Part shown: one piece after another, positions 44,945 to 57,996 of the stretch | Position numbering within the stretch: position 1 is the first letter of the stretch | Layout of the letters: every line of letters begins with the position of its first letter | DNA from: Streptacidiphilus rugosus AM-16 | GTDB lineage: Bacteria; Actinomycetota; Actinomycetes; Streptomycetales; Streptomycetaceae | NCBI RefSeq assembly: GCF_000744655.1 | Contig: NZ_JQMJ01000004.1 | Span: forward strand, 6,014,001-6,078,000 | Direction: 5' to 3' | DNA length: 64,000 nucleotides | Position numbers and translations under genes: made by a program | The notes under the pieces: model-generated | Told to the model about the DNA's origin: nothing | Seen by the model: the letters and a program-made list of their open reading frames with translations, nothing else | Databases searched by the model: none

Positions 44945-47047
44945 TCACTGCAGGCGGACCAGCAGCGGCGGCACCTGGGTGCCGTCCACGGAGGTCAGCG
45001 AGACCACGGCGTGCCCGTGCGGCAGCACCTGGGCGAGGTCCGAGGCGGACCAGCGCCGGCGCTCCACCCGCCGCGTGGTCACGCTCTCGGTCTGCGCCCG
45101 CTCGCCCACCAGCAGCGCCCGCATCCCGCGCAGGCCGCGCCGCAGCAGACCGCCCGAGGTGTCCAGCGCGCGGGTGACGTCCCGCTCGTCCACCCAGACG
45201 GTGCCCCACGCGTCCTCGAACAGCTTGCCGTCCCACGGCGCGATGCCGGGGAACGCCATCCGGCCGCCGACCGCGCCGAACAGCGGCGTCCGCAGCTGCT
45301 CCGGCAGGTCCACGAGGGTGCGCAGGCCCAGGACGGCGCCGGCGTTGGCCGCGCGGAGCCGCTGGAGCGCCCGGACGGTGTGGCTGTCGACGGCCGCCGA
45401 CGCGTCGTCGACGACCAGGCCGGCGAAGAGCGAACGGTCCGCGCGGCTCGCGGCCGCGTGCAGGAACTGACCCACCGCCAGCCGGCCCAGGATCCGGGCC
45501 GCCTCCGGGTAGTTGTGCTCGGGCAGCGCGATGCGCACCCGCAGCGGATGGTCCAGCGCCCGCAGCGCGAAGAGCGGCAGCGGTTCGGGGTCGCCGGCCG
45601 AGGCATTGAAGCAGCGGGCGAAGACCGGCCGGTCGAGCAGGGCCAGCCGGTCGGCGAGCAGCGCGCCGGGATCGTCGGCGAGACCGTGCATCCGCTCGCG
45701 CTGGGCCAGCTCGTGCTGGTGGCGGTCCAGCTCACCGCTCTCGCGCACCGCCTTGAGCAGCGCGGACCACGCCGTCGGCTCCGCCCGCAGCAGCAGCACC
45801 AGCTCCCTGACCCCGGGCAGCCGCCCGTAGCCGGCCTGGAACGGGCCGACGATCTGCTGCAGCGCGAGGCGCGCGCTCTCCGCGCGCAGCGCGAGCTCGT
45901 CCGGCAGCAGCGCGTCCGCGAGCCGCGCGGCAGCCTCGTCGAGCTGCCGCGCGCCGCCGAACAGGTCGAGACCGTAGGCCGCGTGCGGATCGCCCGGCGC
46001 GACCACGACGTCGTACCAGGACGCCGGACCGAGATCCGCGTCGGCCGCGCCGACGACGGCGACCACCGCGGTGCCGGTCAGCGCCTGCAGACACAGCGCC
46101 TCGGCGGCGGGCCGGGTCAGCCTGGACGTCTTGCCGCTGCCCGACGGCCCGACCGCCAGCAGCGAGGTGCCGAGCAGCGCCGGGTCCAACGCGATGTCCG
46201 CACCGCGGTACCCGGCCGGGTTCTTCGGCACGTCCTCGGCGGTGCCGATCCGGAACTGACGCAACAGCAGATCGTGCCACGGCCCCCGCCCCGGCAGATC
46301 CCGCGCCCCCGACGGATGCCCACACGCCGCCGCCCCGTGCTCCCGCACCGCCTCCAACAACGCCCCGAGCCGGTCGGGGTCGTGCCGGACGACCTCCGCG
46401 GCGCGCACGAGCCGCTGGTGGTCCACGTCCCCGACGCGGCGCGCCCGCGTCTCGGCGTCGAGCTGCCCGAGCGCTCCCGTGTGGGCGTACGGGCGGAGCG
46501 GCGCCCAGACGTCCGGCGGCGCCTCGACGGTCACGCCGGACTGCGGACGCGCCTGTCGTGCCTCCCTGAGCCGCGCCAGCACCGGGCGGCCGTAGCGCCG
46601 CCAGACCAGCTTCCACCGGCCCCAGCGGCCGAAGACCCAGATCAGCAGCACCACGATGAGCGCGTTGAGGAGATAGGCGAAGAGGGTCGCGAGCAGGTCG
46701 CCCCGGGTGACCGCGGCCAGCACGCCGTGGAAGAAGAGCTGGAAGAACCAGGTGACCAGGTCGCCGGAGTAGATGAGCGCCTCGTACGCGACCAGGGCGT
46801 TGAGCGCGGCGCGCAGCAGCAGCTTCCAGCCCGGGATCGCGTCGTCGGCCAAGGTCTTCTCGTCGGAGGCACGCGGCTCGGGCCCCAGGCCGAACACCCC
46901 GGCGGGCTCGCGGTGGCGCGGCGCGCCGACCCAGCCGACGAGGTCGAACTCGGCTCCCTGCTGCGCGGGGATCGCGCCGGTCGGCCGCGGAACGGCGGCC
47001 GGCGGAGTCGGCTGCGGCGAGACCGCCCGGTGTCCGTCGAGTGACAT
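44945..47047 (-). CDS. VirD4/FtsK-like membrane ATPase, orphan
   Basis: A 700-aa protein with 2-3 membrane helices (about residues 85-165), then a P-loop NTPase domain: Walker A VGPSGSGKTSRL near residue 296, Walker B FAGLVVDDASA near residue 542, and a C-terminal GxxVWVDERDV region. The arrangement resembles the VirD4/TraG/FtsK superfamily that pumps DNA or protein, but no conjugation, relaxase or division partner is nearby. ATG at 47047 with GGGAG 10 nt before; an upstream extension of the frame is unlikely. It is divergent from gabT. Function unknown; a role at the membrane is inferred from domains alone. Confidence 0.75.
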   Translation of the reverse strand: MSLDGHRAVSPQPTPPAAVPRPTGAIPAQQGAEFDLVGWVGAPRHREPAGVFGLGPEPRASDEKTLADDAIPGWKLLLRAALNALVAYEALIYSGDLVTWFFQLFFHGVLAAVTRGDLLATLFAYLLNALIVVLLIWVFGRWGRWKLVWRRYGRPVLARLREARQARPQSGVTVEAPPDVWAPLRPYAHTGALGQLDAETRARRVGDVDHQRLVRAAEVVRHDPDRLGALLEAVREHGAAACGHPSGARDLPGRGPWHDLLLRQFRIGTAEDVPKNPAGYRGADIALDPALLGTSLLAVGPSGSGKTSRLTRPAAEALCLQALTGTAVVAVVGAADADLGPASWYDVVVAPGDPHAAYGLDLFGGARQLDEAAARLADALLPDELALRAESARLALQQIVGPFQAGYGRLPGVRELVLLLRAEPTAWSALLKAVRESGELDRHQHELAQRERMHGLADDPGALLADRLALLDRPVFARCFNASAGDPEPLPLFALRALDHPLRVRIALPEHNYPEAARILGRLAVGQFLHAAASRADRSLFAGLVVDDASAAVDSHTVRALQRLRAANAGAVLGLRTLVDLPEQLRTPLFGAVGGRMAFPGIAPWDGKLFEDAWGTVWVDERDVTRALDTSGGLLRRGLRGMRALLVGERAQTESVTTRRVERRRWSASDLAQVLPHGHAVVSLTSVDGTQVPPLLVRLQ

Positions 47048-47409
47048 CGCAGTCCCGCTCCCTTGCGCCCGCACACAAGCACCGCCGTCTGGGACCGGCG
47101 GGCAGACGGGGCGGGACGGCGCCACGGTGCGCGATGCCTCGCACCCCGCTTCCTGCGCCGCCGCCGTCTTCCGGTCGGTCGTGGCTCTCAATCTAGTGGA
47201 GCGGACGCGCCCGTTGTGGGGAAGCGCGCGTGTCATGATCAGTATCCGTCCCGGACAAGTCCGACCCGCGATCACGCCCCTTCGGCGTATGCCGGAGCCC
47301 CCTCCCCGCCGTAGCCTGCTGAAAGGGGACGATCCCCTCGGACCACCCCCCGGCGTGCGATCCACACAGATCCCCTCGCCGACGACACACACGCATGGGA
47401 GACCACCTC
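47048..47409. promoter_or_regulatory. Divergent promoter region gabT / VirD4-like gene
   Basis: A 362-nt gap with no gene. The only AT-rich stretch is around 47185-47200 (TCTCAATCTAGTGG), which could give a -10 for the minus-strand ATPase gene. The plus side has small inverted repeats, GGAC-AA-GTCC near 47252 and GGGGA-CGA-TCCCC near 47326. Either could be a PucR-type operator, but no match could be tested. The gabT ribosome site is GGGAG at 47401. Confidence 0.4.
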
Positions 47410-48765
47410 ATGAGCGCTGCTCAGCTTCCCGGCGGCCCTTCGCTTCCGCAGGAGCGCCGCCTCGTCACCGCGATCCCCGGGCCGAAGTCGCAGGAGCTGC
47501 ACGCACGCAAGCTCGCAGCGGTGGCCGCCGGCGTCGGCACCACGCTGCCGGTGTACATCACCCGCGCGGGTGGCGGCGTCGTCGAGGACGTCGACGGCAA
47601 CTCCCTGATCGACTTCGGCTCCGGCATCGCCGTGACCAACGTCGGCAACGCCGCCGAGCTGGTCGTCGAGCGCGCCTCCGCGCAGCTCGCCGCCTTCACG
47701 CACACCTGCTTCATGGTCACCCCCTACGAGGGCTACGTCGCCGTCGCCGAGCAGCTCAACGAGCTGACCCCGGGTGACCACGAGAAGCGCACCGCGCTCT
47801 TCAACTCCGGCGCCGAGGCCGTCGAGAACGCCGTCAAGATCGCGCGTGCCTACACCAAGCGCACCGCCGTGGTGGTCTTCGACCACGGCTACCACGGCCG
47901 CACCAACCTGACCATGGGCATGACCGCGAAGAACATGCCCTACAAGCAGGGCTTCGGTCCGTTCGCCCCCGAGGTCCACCGCGTTCCGCTGGCGTACCCC
48001 TACCGCTGGCTGACCGGCCCGGAGAACTGCGCCGCCGAGGCCGCGGCCCAGGCCATCGACATGATCAACAAGCAGATCGGCGCCGAGAACGTCGCCGCGA
48101 TCGTGATCGAGCCCATCCAGGGCGAGGGCGGCTTCATCGAGCCGGCCAAGGGCTTCCTGCCCGCGATCGTCGAGTTCGCCAAGGCGAACGGCATCGTCTT
48201 CGTCGCCGACGAGATCCAGACCGGCTTCTGCCGTACCGGCCAGTGGTTCGCCTGTGACGACGAGGGCATCGTCCCCGACCTGATCACGACCGCCAAGGGC
48301 ATCGCCGGCGGCCTCCCGCTCGCCGCCGTCACCGGCCGCGCCGAGATCATGGACGCCGCCCACGCGGGCGGCCTCGGCGGCACCTACGGCGGCAACCCGG
48401 TCGCCTGCGCCGCCGCCCTGGGCTCGATCGAGACCATGAAGACGCTCGACCTCAACGCCAAGGCCCAGGCCATCGGCGAGACCATGCTGGCCCGCCTGCG
48501 CGCGCTCCAGGAGAAGTTCGAGGTCATCGGCGACGTCCGCGGCCGCGGCGCGATGATCGCCGTCGAGCTGGTCAAGCCGGGCACCAAGGACGCCAACCCG
48601 GAGGCCGCCGCCGCACTGGCCAAGTTCTGCCACAACGAGGGCCTGCTGGTCCTCACCGCCGGCACCTACGGCAACGTGCTGCGCTTCCTGCCGCCGCTCG
48701 TCATGCCGCAGGAGCTGCTGGCCGAGGGCCTGGACATCCTCGAGAACGCCTTCGCCGCGCTCTGA
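47410..48765 (+). CDS. gabT: 4-aminobutyrate aminotransferase (GABA transaminase)
   Basis: A 451-aa class-III PLP aminotransferase converting GABA plus 2-oxoglutarate to succinate semialdehyde and glutamate. The PLP Lys is K296 in TTAKGIAGG; the Asp in VADEIQTG binds the PLP nitrogen; GTYGGNPVACAAAL is typical of GabT. ATG at 47410 follows GGGAG by about 8 nt; the ATG 15 nt upstream has no good site. It is followed by a strong terminator. With the amine oxidase and dehydrogenases at 60-63 kb it completes a GABA pathway. Confidence 0.95.
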   Translation: MSAAQLPGGPSLPQERRLVTAIPGPKSQELHARKLAAVAAGVGTTLPVYITRAGGGVVEDVDGNSLIDFGSGIAVTNVGNAAELVVERASAQLAAFTHTCFMVTPYEGYVAVAEQLNELTPGDHEKRTALFNSGAEAVENAVKIARAYTKRTAVVVFDHGYHGRTNLTMGMTAKNMPYKQGFGPFAPEVHRVPLAYPYRWLTGPENCAAEAAAQAIDMINKQIGAENVAAIVIEPIQGEGGFIEPAKGFLPAIVEFAKANGIVFVADEIQTGFCRTGQWFACDDEGIVPDLITTAKGIAGGLPLAAVTGRAEIMDAAHAGGLGGTYGGNPVACAAALGSIETMKTLDLNAKAQAIGETMLARLRALQEKFEVIGDVRGRGAMIAVELVKPGTKDANPEAAAALAKFCHNEGLLVLTAGTYGNVLRFLPPLVMPQELLAEGLDILENAFAAL

Positions 48766-48782
48766 TCCACCCTCTGCTCCAC

Positions 48783-48824
48783 GCGCTGTGCCCCCGTCGG
48801 ATGCGTCCGACGGGGGCACAGCGC
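48783..48824 (+). terminator. gabT hairpin terminator
   Basis: A perfect 19-bp inverted repeat (48783-48801 with 48806-48824) with a 4-nt loop, 18 nt after the gabT stop. No U-tract follows. Confidence 0.85.
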
Positions 48825-48861
48825 TGTAGGGACGACGCCTGAGCGGGTACGCATCACCGCC

Positions 48862-49512
48862 ATGAAGCCGTGGCGCCCCCTCCTCCCGCTCGTCCTCGCC
48901 CTCGTCCTGACGCCGGTCATGACGCTGGTGCCGGGCGCGAGCACGCCCGCACACGCCGCGCTCGCGTTCGCACCCGCGGACCGCGCCTCGGACACCGCCG
49001 AGGAGCTGCGCGGCTTCCAGGCCGTCCAGGTGGCCCTGGCCCAGCTCGGCGTCCCCTACGCCTGGGGCGGCGGCAGCCTCGCCGGGCCGACCCTCGGCTT
49101 CTGCGACGGCGTGAACGGCTACCGCGACGGCGTCTGCCTCGCGGACCACACCGTCGGCTTCGACTGCAGCGGCCTGGTCCGCTACGCCTGGTACCAGGCG
49201 AGCGGCGGCGCCGTGGTGCTCCCCCACTACAGCGCCGCCCAGGCCCTGCTGGGCCGGCGCGTCATCGACCGTCGCGCGCTGCTCCCCGGGGACCTGCTCT
49301 TCTTCGCGGAACCCGGCGGGCGGGTCCATCACGTCGGCCTCTACCTCGGCGACGGCGCGATGATCCACGCGGAGCACACCGGCACCCGGGTCGCCGTGCT
49401 GCGCGACGTCTTCGACGATCCGACGTGGGGCCCGCGACTGGTGGCCGCCACCCGGCCCGAACCGGGACCCGACGCGCCCACCACGCGGCGTGAAGAACGT
49501 GTGCGGACCTGA
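48862..49512 (+). CDS. Secreted NlpC/P60 (C40) peptidoglycan hydrolase
   Basis: A 216-aa protein with a signal peptide (about residues 1-33, ending AHA) and one NlpC/P60 domain. The catalytic Cys is in GFDCSGLVRYAW; the His is in VHHVGLYLGDG, and a further His in MIHAEHTG. Such enzymes cut D-gamma-glutamyl-meso-diaminopimelate bonds in the wall. The short tail is Arg/Glu-rich. No clear ribosome site precedes the ATG. It stands alone after gabT. Confidence 0.88.
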   Translation: MKPWRPLLPLVLALVLTPVMTLVPGASTPAHAALAFAPADRASDTAEELRGFQAVQVALAQLGVPYAWGGGSLAGPTLGFCDGVNGYRDGVCLADHTVGFDCSGLVRYAWYQASGGAVVLPHYSAAQALLGRRVIDRRALLPGDLLFFAEPGGRVHHVGLYLGDGAMIHAEHTGTRVAVLRDVFDDPTWGPRLVAATRPEPGPDAPTTRREERVRT

Positions 49513-49569
49513 TGGCGGGTGGGTGAGGCGGATCGATCGACGGTGCGCCGTGACGTACTGTCATGACAG

Positions 49570-50349
49570 ATGGAGAAGCACGACACCACCGAGGACACCA
49601 CAACGGACTCGTCGCGGAGTCCCCTCAGCCGATCGACAGCACGCCGAGCTCAAACCCCCCGGGCCAAGCGGAACGTCGATCACATCAGCCGCCCCGGAGC
49701 TCTCCCCCCTGCTCCGGGGCGGCTACATGCTGCCCTGGTGTCGGTCTGGTTCCCGGTCGTGCTCGCGGTCCTCCTCGTGTTCCTCACCGAACAGGTCCTG
49801 ACCCACGGCCCGCTGCTGGCGGTGGACCGCTGGACCCGTGACACCGTGTACGGCGGCTGGGCGACGCACACGTCCTGGGCCTGGGTCGAGCTGGTGGCCG
49901 AACGGTGGACCGACATCGGGCTCGCGGTCTGCTCCGGCACCGCCCTCACGCTGGTCGCCCTGGTCACGGCCGCCCGCCTCCGCTCCTGGCGCCCGATCGG
50001 CGTGGCGCTGCTCGCGGCAGCGGCCCTCTTCGGGACAGTCATCCCCGGAAAGATCATCATCGCCCGGCCCGGCCCGCACGAAGCACCGGTCCCTCCGGGC
50101 GCCTGGGGCTGGTTCCCCTCCGGCCACACGGCGACCGCGTCGATCTGTCTCGGCACGGCCGCCCTGCTGCTGGCGTCGATCCTTCCGCGACTACGCCGGC
50201 TGCTCTACGGCGCGACCGCCTTCGTCTGCGTGGGGGTCGGCTTCTTCCTGCTCTGGCGCGACTACCACTGGCTCCTGGACGTCCTCGCCAGCGGCTGCCT
50301 CACCGGCATCGTGCTCTGGTGCCTGGCCAGGATCCGCCTCCAGGCGTGA
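49570..50349 (+). CDS. PAP2-family membrane phosphatase
   Basis: A 259-aa protein with a Ser/Thr/Arg-rich N-terminus (about 55 aa) and about five membrane helices. The lipid-phosphatase motifs are [15 protein letters not shown] and RDYHWLLDV, so the active site faces outward. Typical substrates are undecaprenyl pyrophosphate or phosphatidic acid. The last 159 nt overlap the oppositely transcribed EamA gene, and the RDYHWLLDV motif lies inside that overlap, so this is clearly the coding strand there. The start ATG has no good ribosome site; a GTG near 49738 is an alternative. Confidence 0.85.
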   Translation: MEKHDTTEDTTTDSSRSPLSRSTARRAQTPRAKRNVDHISRPGALPPAPGRLHAALVSVWFPVVLAVLLVFLTEQVLTHGPLLAVDRWTRDTVYGGWATHTSWAWVELVAERWTDIGLAVCSGTALTLVALVTAARLRSWRPIGVALLAAAALFGTVIPGKIIIARPGPHEAPVPPGAWGWFPSGHTATASICLGTAALLLASILPRLRRLLYGATAFVCVGVGFFLLWRDYHWLLDVLASGCLTGIVLWCLARIRLQA

Positions 50350-51315
50350 CTCGGCCACGGCGAGACCCACGATCGACGTGAGCATCAGCATCGTGCCGAC
50401 GACCGTGGCCACGGTGAGCCGCTCACCGAGAAAGAGCACGGCGAGCACCGTCGCGCTGACCGGCTCGATCAGCATCACCACCGACACCGTGGCCGCACGG
50501 ACCGCCGCCGCCCCGGCGAAGTACAGCGGATAGGCGAGCGCCGTCGTGAAGACCACGACATAGAGCAGCAACAGCAGCACCCTGGCCGGGTGGGCGGTGT
50601 GCGGCACGAGCCCCTCCACCCAGGCGAACGGCAGCAGGACGAAGGCCCCGATGGCGAACGACCACAGCGTGAGGGTGTAGGAGTCCACGCCGGTCCCGTC
50701 CCGTCCGGCCCACCGGCCCAGAACGTTGGAGACCGCGAACCCGGCGGCGGACAGCAGAGCCAGACCCACGCCGAGCGGGCGGACCACACCCTGCTGGTTG
50801 CCCAGCACCAGCACCGACAGCCCGGCGAGCGCCCCACCGACCGCCAGCACCCCGCCGCGGCCGATGTGCTCGCCAAGGAAGAGCCGCGCGCCGGCGGCGG
50901 TCAGCACCGGACCCGCGCCCAGCGTGACGATGGTTCCGACGGCCAGCCCCGTGTCCTGCACGGCCGCGAAGTAGGCCGCCTGGAAGACGGCCAGGCTGAC
51001 GCCCGTGCCGGTGAAGAGGAGCGCCCGGCGGAGAACCGGCTGTTCCCGCCTCGGCAGGCGGCGGGCGGGACGGAGGACACGAGCGGCGATCAGCAGCGCC
51101 ATGCTCGCGAGCAGACGCCAGAACGACAGGGCCAGCGGCCCGAAGTCACTGGACCGGTAGACGAGGTCCGCCGCGGCCCCGGTCGTCCCCCAGGCCGTTC
51201 CGGCGACGGCGAGGCAGACGAGGCCGCGCCGGACCGGTCGCACAGATCGCGCGGACGGCCCCGGTCCGGACGGGGTCAGCGGGACAGGATTGGTGGCAAC
51301 TGCAGTCTTCGACAC
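50191..51315 (-). CDS. EamA/DMT-family transporter (RhaT-like)
   Basis: A 374-aa protein with ten predicted membrane helices in two EamA repeats ([13 protein letters not shown] and [17 protein letters not shown] starts). The DMT family exports metabolites or drugs. The transporter core ends near residue 325; the final ~50 residues, acidic and Glu/Pro/Ala-rich, are antisense to the PAP2 C-terminus and look accidental. GTG start with GGAG 8 nt before. An inverted repeat and a second hairpin lie upstream. Confidence 0.88.
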   Translation of the reverse strand: MSKTAVATNPVPLTPSGPGPSARSVRPVRRGLVCLAVAGTAWGTTGAAADLVYRSSDFGPLALSFWRLLASMALLIAARVLRPARRLPRREQPVLRRALLFTGTGVSLAVFQAAYFAAVQDTGLAVGTIVTLGAGPVLTAAGARLFLGEHIGRGGVLAVGGALAGLSVLVLGNQQGVVRPLGVGLALLSAAGFAVSNVLGRWAGRDGTGVDSYTLTLWSFAIGAFVLLPFAWVEGLVPHTAHPARVLLLLLYVVVFTTALAYPLYFAGAAAVRAATVSVVMLIEPVSATVLAVLFLGERLTVATVVGTMLMLTSIVGLAVAESRLEADPGQAPEHDAGEAAAGEDVQEPVVVAPEQEEADPHADEGGRAVEQPA

Positions 51316-51335
51316 AGAAGAGTCTCCAGACGGAG

Positions 51336-51374
51336 CGAATGGTCGTGGTCTCCTCTGCGGGGCACGACCATTCG
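51336..51374 (-). promoter_or_regulatory. 12-bp inverted repeat upstream of the EamA gene
   Basis: CGAATGGTCGTG (51336-51347) and its exact complement (51363-51374) with a 15-nt spacer, only 21 nt before the GTG of the EamA transporter. It may be an operator for a local repressor or a leader RNA stem. A second hairpin, CCCGCCCT/AGGGCGGG, at 51426-51443 lies further upstream. Confidence 0.5.
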
Positions 51375-51520
51375 GCGCGGAGCGCGGCCCGAGGCCTGCG
51401 GTCTACGCGCTGGTGTCGGTGGCGACCCGCCCTACAGGGCGGGAGGCGGAAGAACTGCGGCGCACGTGCACATGCGACGCACTCTACGCCATCGTCCCGC
51501 CGGCGACTGGGTCCGGAACG

Positions 51521-51559
51521 CAGTGAAGCCCCCTGACCTATGGTCAGGGGGCTTCACTG
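51521..51559 (-). terminator. rRNA operon terminator
   Basis: A perfect 18-bp inverted repeat (51521-51538 with 51542-51559) with a 3-nt loop, 9 nt after the 5S 3' end. Confidence 0.9.
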
Positions 51560-51567
51560 GAAAGGTT

Positions 51568-51686
51568 GTTCGGCGGCGTCCTACTCTCCCACAGGGTCCC
51601 CCCTGCAGTACCATCGGCGCTGTGAGGCTTAGCTTCCGGGTTCGGGATGTAACCGGGCGTTTCCCTCACGCTATGACCACCGAAAC
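51568..51686 (-). rRNA. 5S ribosomal RNA
   Basis: The minus strand reads GTTTCGGTGGTCATAGCG at the 5' end and closes with GACGCCGCCGAAC, the standard actinomycete 5S, about 119 nt. It follows the 23S by about 60 nt. Confidence 0.95.
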
Positions 51687-51744
51687 ACGGTGAAACAAGC
51701 GGTGATCGCTGTCTCAGAACAGCACAGTGGACGCGTAGCAACTA

Positions 51745-56603
<4,859 letters not shown>

Positions 56604-57027
56604 ATGTATTCCCGTAATCGGGCATTCGCGTTGAGCGGCACGACATCCCACCGGAATAAGGGGGACTCGTGCACAGCGTCCTCGCTGATTTTAAAACATC
56701 TCAAAAGTAACTGGCGTTGACTTTTGGCACGCTGTTGAGTTCTCAAGGAACGGACGCTTCCTTCGGCCCCGTTTCACCGGGCCCTCCGGGCGCTTCCTTC
56801 GTTTTCCAGCTTATCAGAACTTCCGGCCTTCGCTTTTCGCTCCGGCCCGTTCCGACGAGTGAAACTCTAGCTGATTTCCTCGGTGCGAACCAAATCCACC
56901 AACCACACCCGAAAATGGCAGCACGAATTGCTCATTCGTACGATCAGATTCCTGGGGTTTGGCTGCCTCCAGACCCGCTCAGCGGGCGTGGCAACTCGGA
57001 GAACATTACGCATGCGCCCCAGGCGTG
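56604..57027 (-). promoter_or_regulatory. rRNA leader and promoter region
   Basis: 424 nt without a gene. On the minus strand, TTCCTTGAGAACTCAACAGCG (complement near 56730-56757, boxA/leader-like, seen in streptomycete rRNA leaders) lies about 130-150 nt before the 16S. Candidate promoter: TTGGTT, an 18-nt spacer, then TAGAGT (complement of 56864-56869). Other rRNA promoters may exist. Confidence 0.55.
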
Positions 57028-57870
57028 TCAACCCAGCACCAGCTCCAGTTGGAGCAGTCTGAACGGGTGCGTGACGCCGAACGCAGCCGCGCGTTCCGCT
57101 TCGTCGATGACGTCGAAGGGGCGGATCAGGCTCTCCCGCACGGCGAAGACCGCGTCGGAGTCGAGGTAGGGGCTGTCCGCGACGAAGGCGTGCGTCGTCA
57201 CCGGGTCATGTCCGTCCGCTGCCGCGATCACGTGGATGTGAGCCGGGCGGTAGGGATGGCGGCCGGCCGCGCGCAGCAGTTCACCCGCGGGGCCGTCCGT
57301 CGGGATCGGATAGTGCGAGGGCACCACCGTCCGGAACCAGAAGCGGCCCTCCGCGTCGGCGGTGAAGAGACCTCGCCCGTTTCCCTGTGGCTGCCGGTCC
57401 GGCTGCTGGACGTCGTAGTAGCCGTCGGCGCTCCACTGCCAGATGTCGACCGTCGCTCCCCGGAGTGGGGTTCCGTCCAGGTCGACGACCCTCCCCGTCA
57501 CCACGCACGGTTCGCCGACGCCGAGCAGGTCGATGGACGCTCCCAGCTCCCTGACCGGCGAATCGCCGACATGGAAGGGGCCCACCACGGTCGACTCCGT
57601 GCCGGCGTCCCCGGCGTTCAGCTCCTCGACCAGCATCGAGACGCCCAGTACGTCCGAGAGCAGGATGAACTCCTGGCGGGTGTCGTCGCACCTCTGCCCG
57701 GTCCGGGTCAGGAAGTCGATGGCCGCGGCCCACTCCTCGCGACTGGGCCGGACCTCCTTGACGAAGGCGTGCAGGTGTCGGGTGAGACTGTCCAGGATCA
57801 GCCTGGCGCGGGGGTCCGCCGCCTGGGCGAAGCTCCTCCGCACCTCTTCCGTGCCACCGTCGCGCAGCAT
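57028..57870 (-). CDS. Intradiol ring-cleavage dioxygenase
   Basis: A 280-aa non-heme Fe(III) dioxygenase of the catechol/hydroxyquinol 1,2-dioxygenase group. The N-terminal helical dimerisation domain comes first; then WQWSADGYYDVQQ and PSHYPIPTDGPAGELL with the metal Tyr residues, and HPYRPAHIHVIA with the metal His pair. It opens the ring of catechols between the hydroxyl groups. No other aromatic-catabolism genes lie close. ATG start, ribosome site weak. Confidence 0.9.
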   Translation of the reverse strand: MLRDGGTEEVRRSFAQAADPRARLILDSLTRHLHAFVKEVRPSREEWAAAIDFLTRTGQRCDDTRQEFILLSDVLGVSMLVEELNAGDAGTESTVVGPFHVGDSPVRELGASIDLLGVGEPCVVTGRVVDLDGTPLRGATVDIWQWSADGYYDVQQPDRQPQGNGRGLFTADAEGRFWFRTVVPSHYPIPTDGPAGELLRAAGRHPYRPAHIHVIAAADGHDPVTTHAFVADSPYLDSDAVFAVRESLIRPFDVIDEAERAAAFGVTHPFRLLQLELVLG

Positions 57871-57927
57871 GTCCGCAGCGTAGGCCGCGCGCGGCGCTGT
57901 GGACAGCGTCCGCGCCCCGGATGCCGG

Positions 57928-57971
57928 AACGGCCCGGTCCCGCGCGGACGGATGCGCGGGACCGGGCCGTT
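57928..57971 (-). terminator. mmsA terminator
   Basis: A perfect 18-bp inverted repeat (57928-57945 with 57954-57971) with an 8-nt loop, 25 nt after the mmsA stop and 57 nt before the dioxygenase start. Confidence 0.85.
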
Positions 57972-57996
57972 GCCGGAAGGGCGGGAGTGGCGTGGA

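Noticed and set aside
51316-51520. Guanidine (mini-ykkC-type) riboswitch before the EamA gene
   Set aside because: The paired hairpins with ACGR loops that define the class were not found; the stem is kept only as an unassigned regulatory feature.
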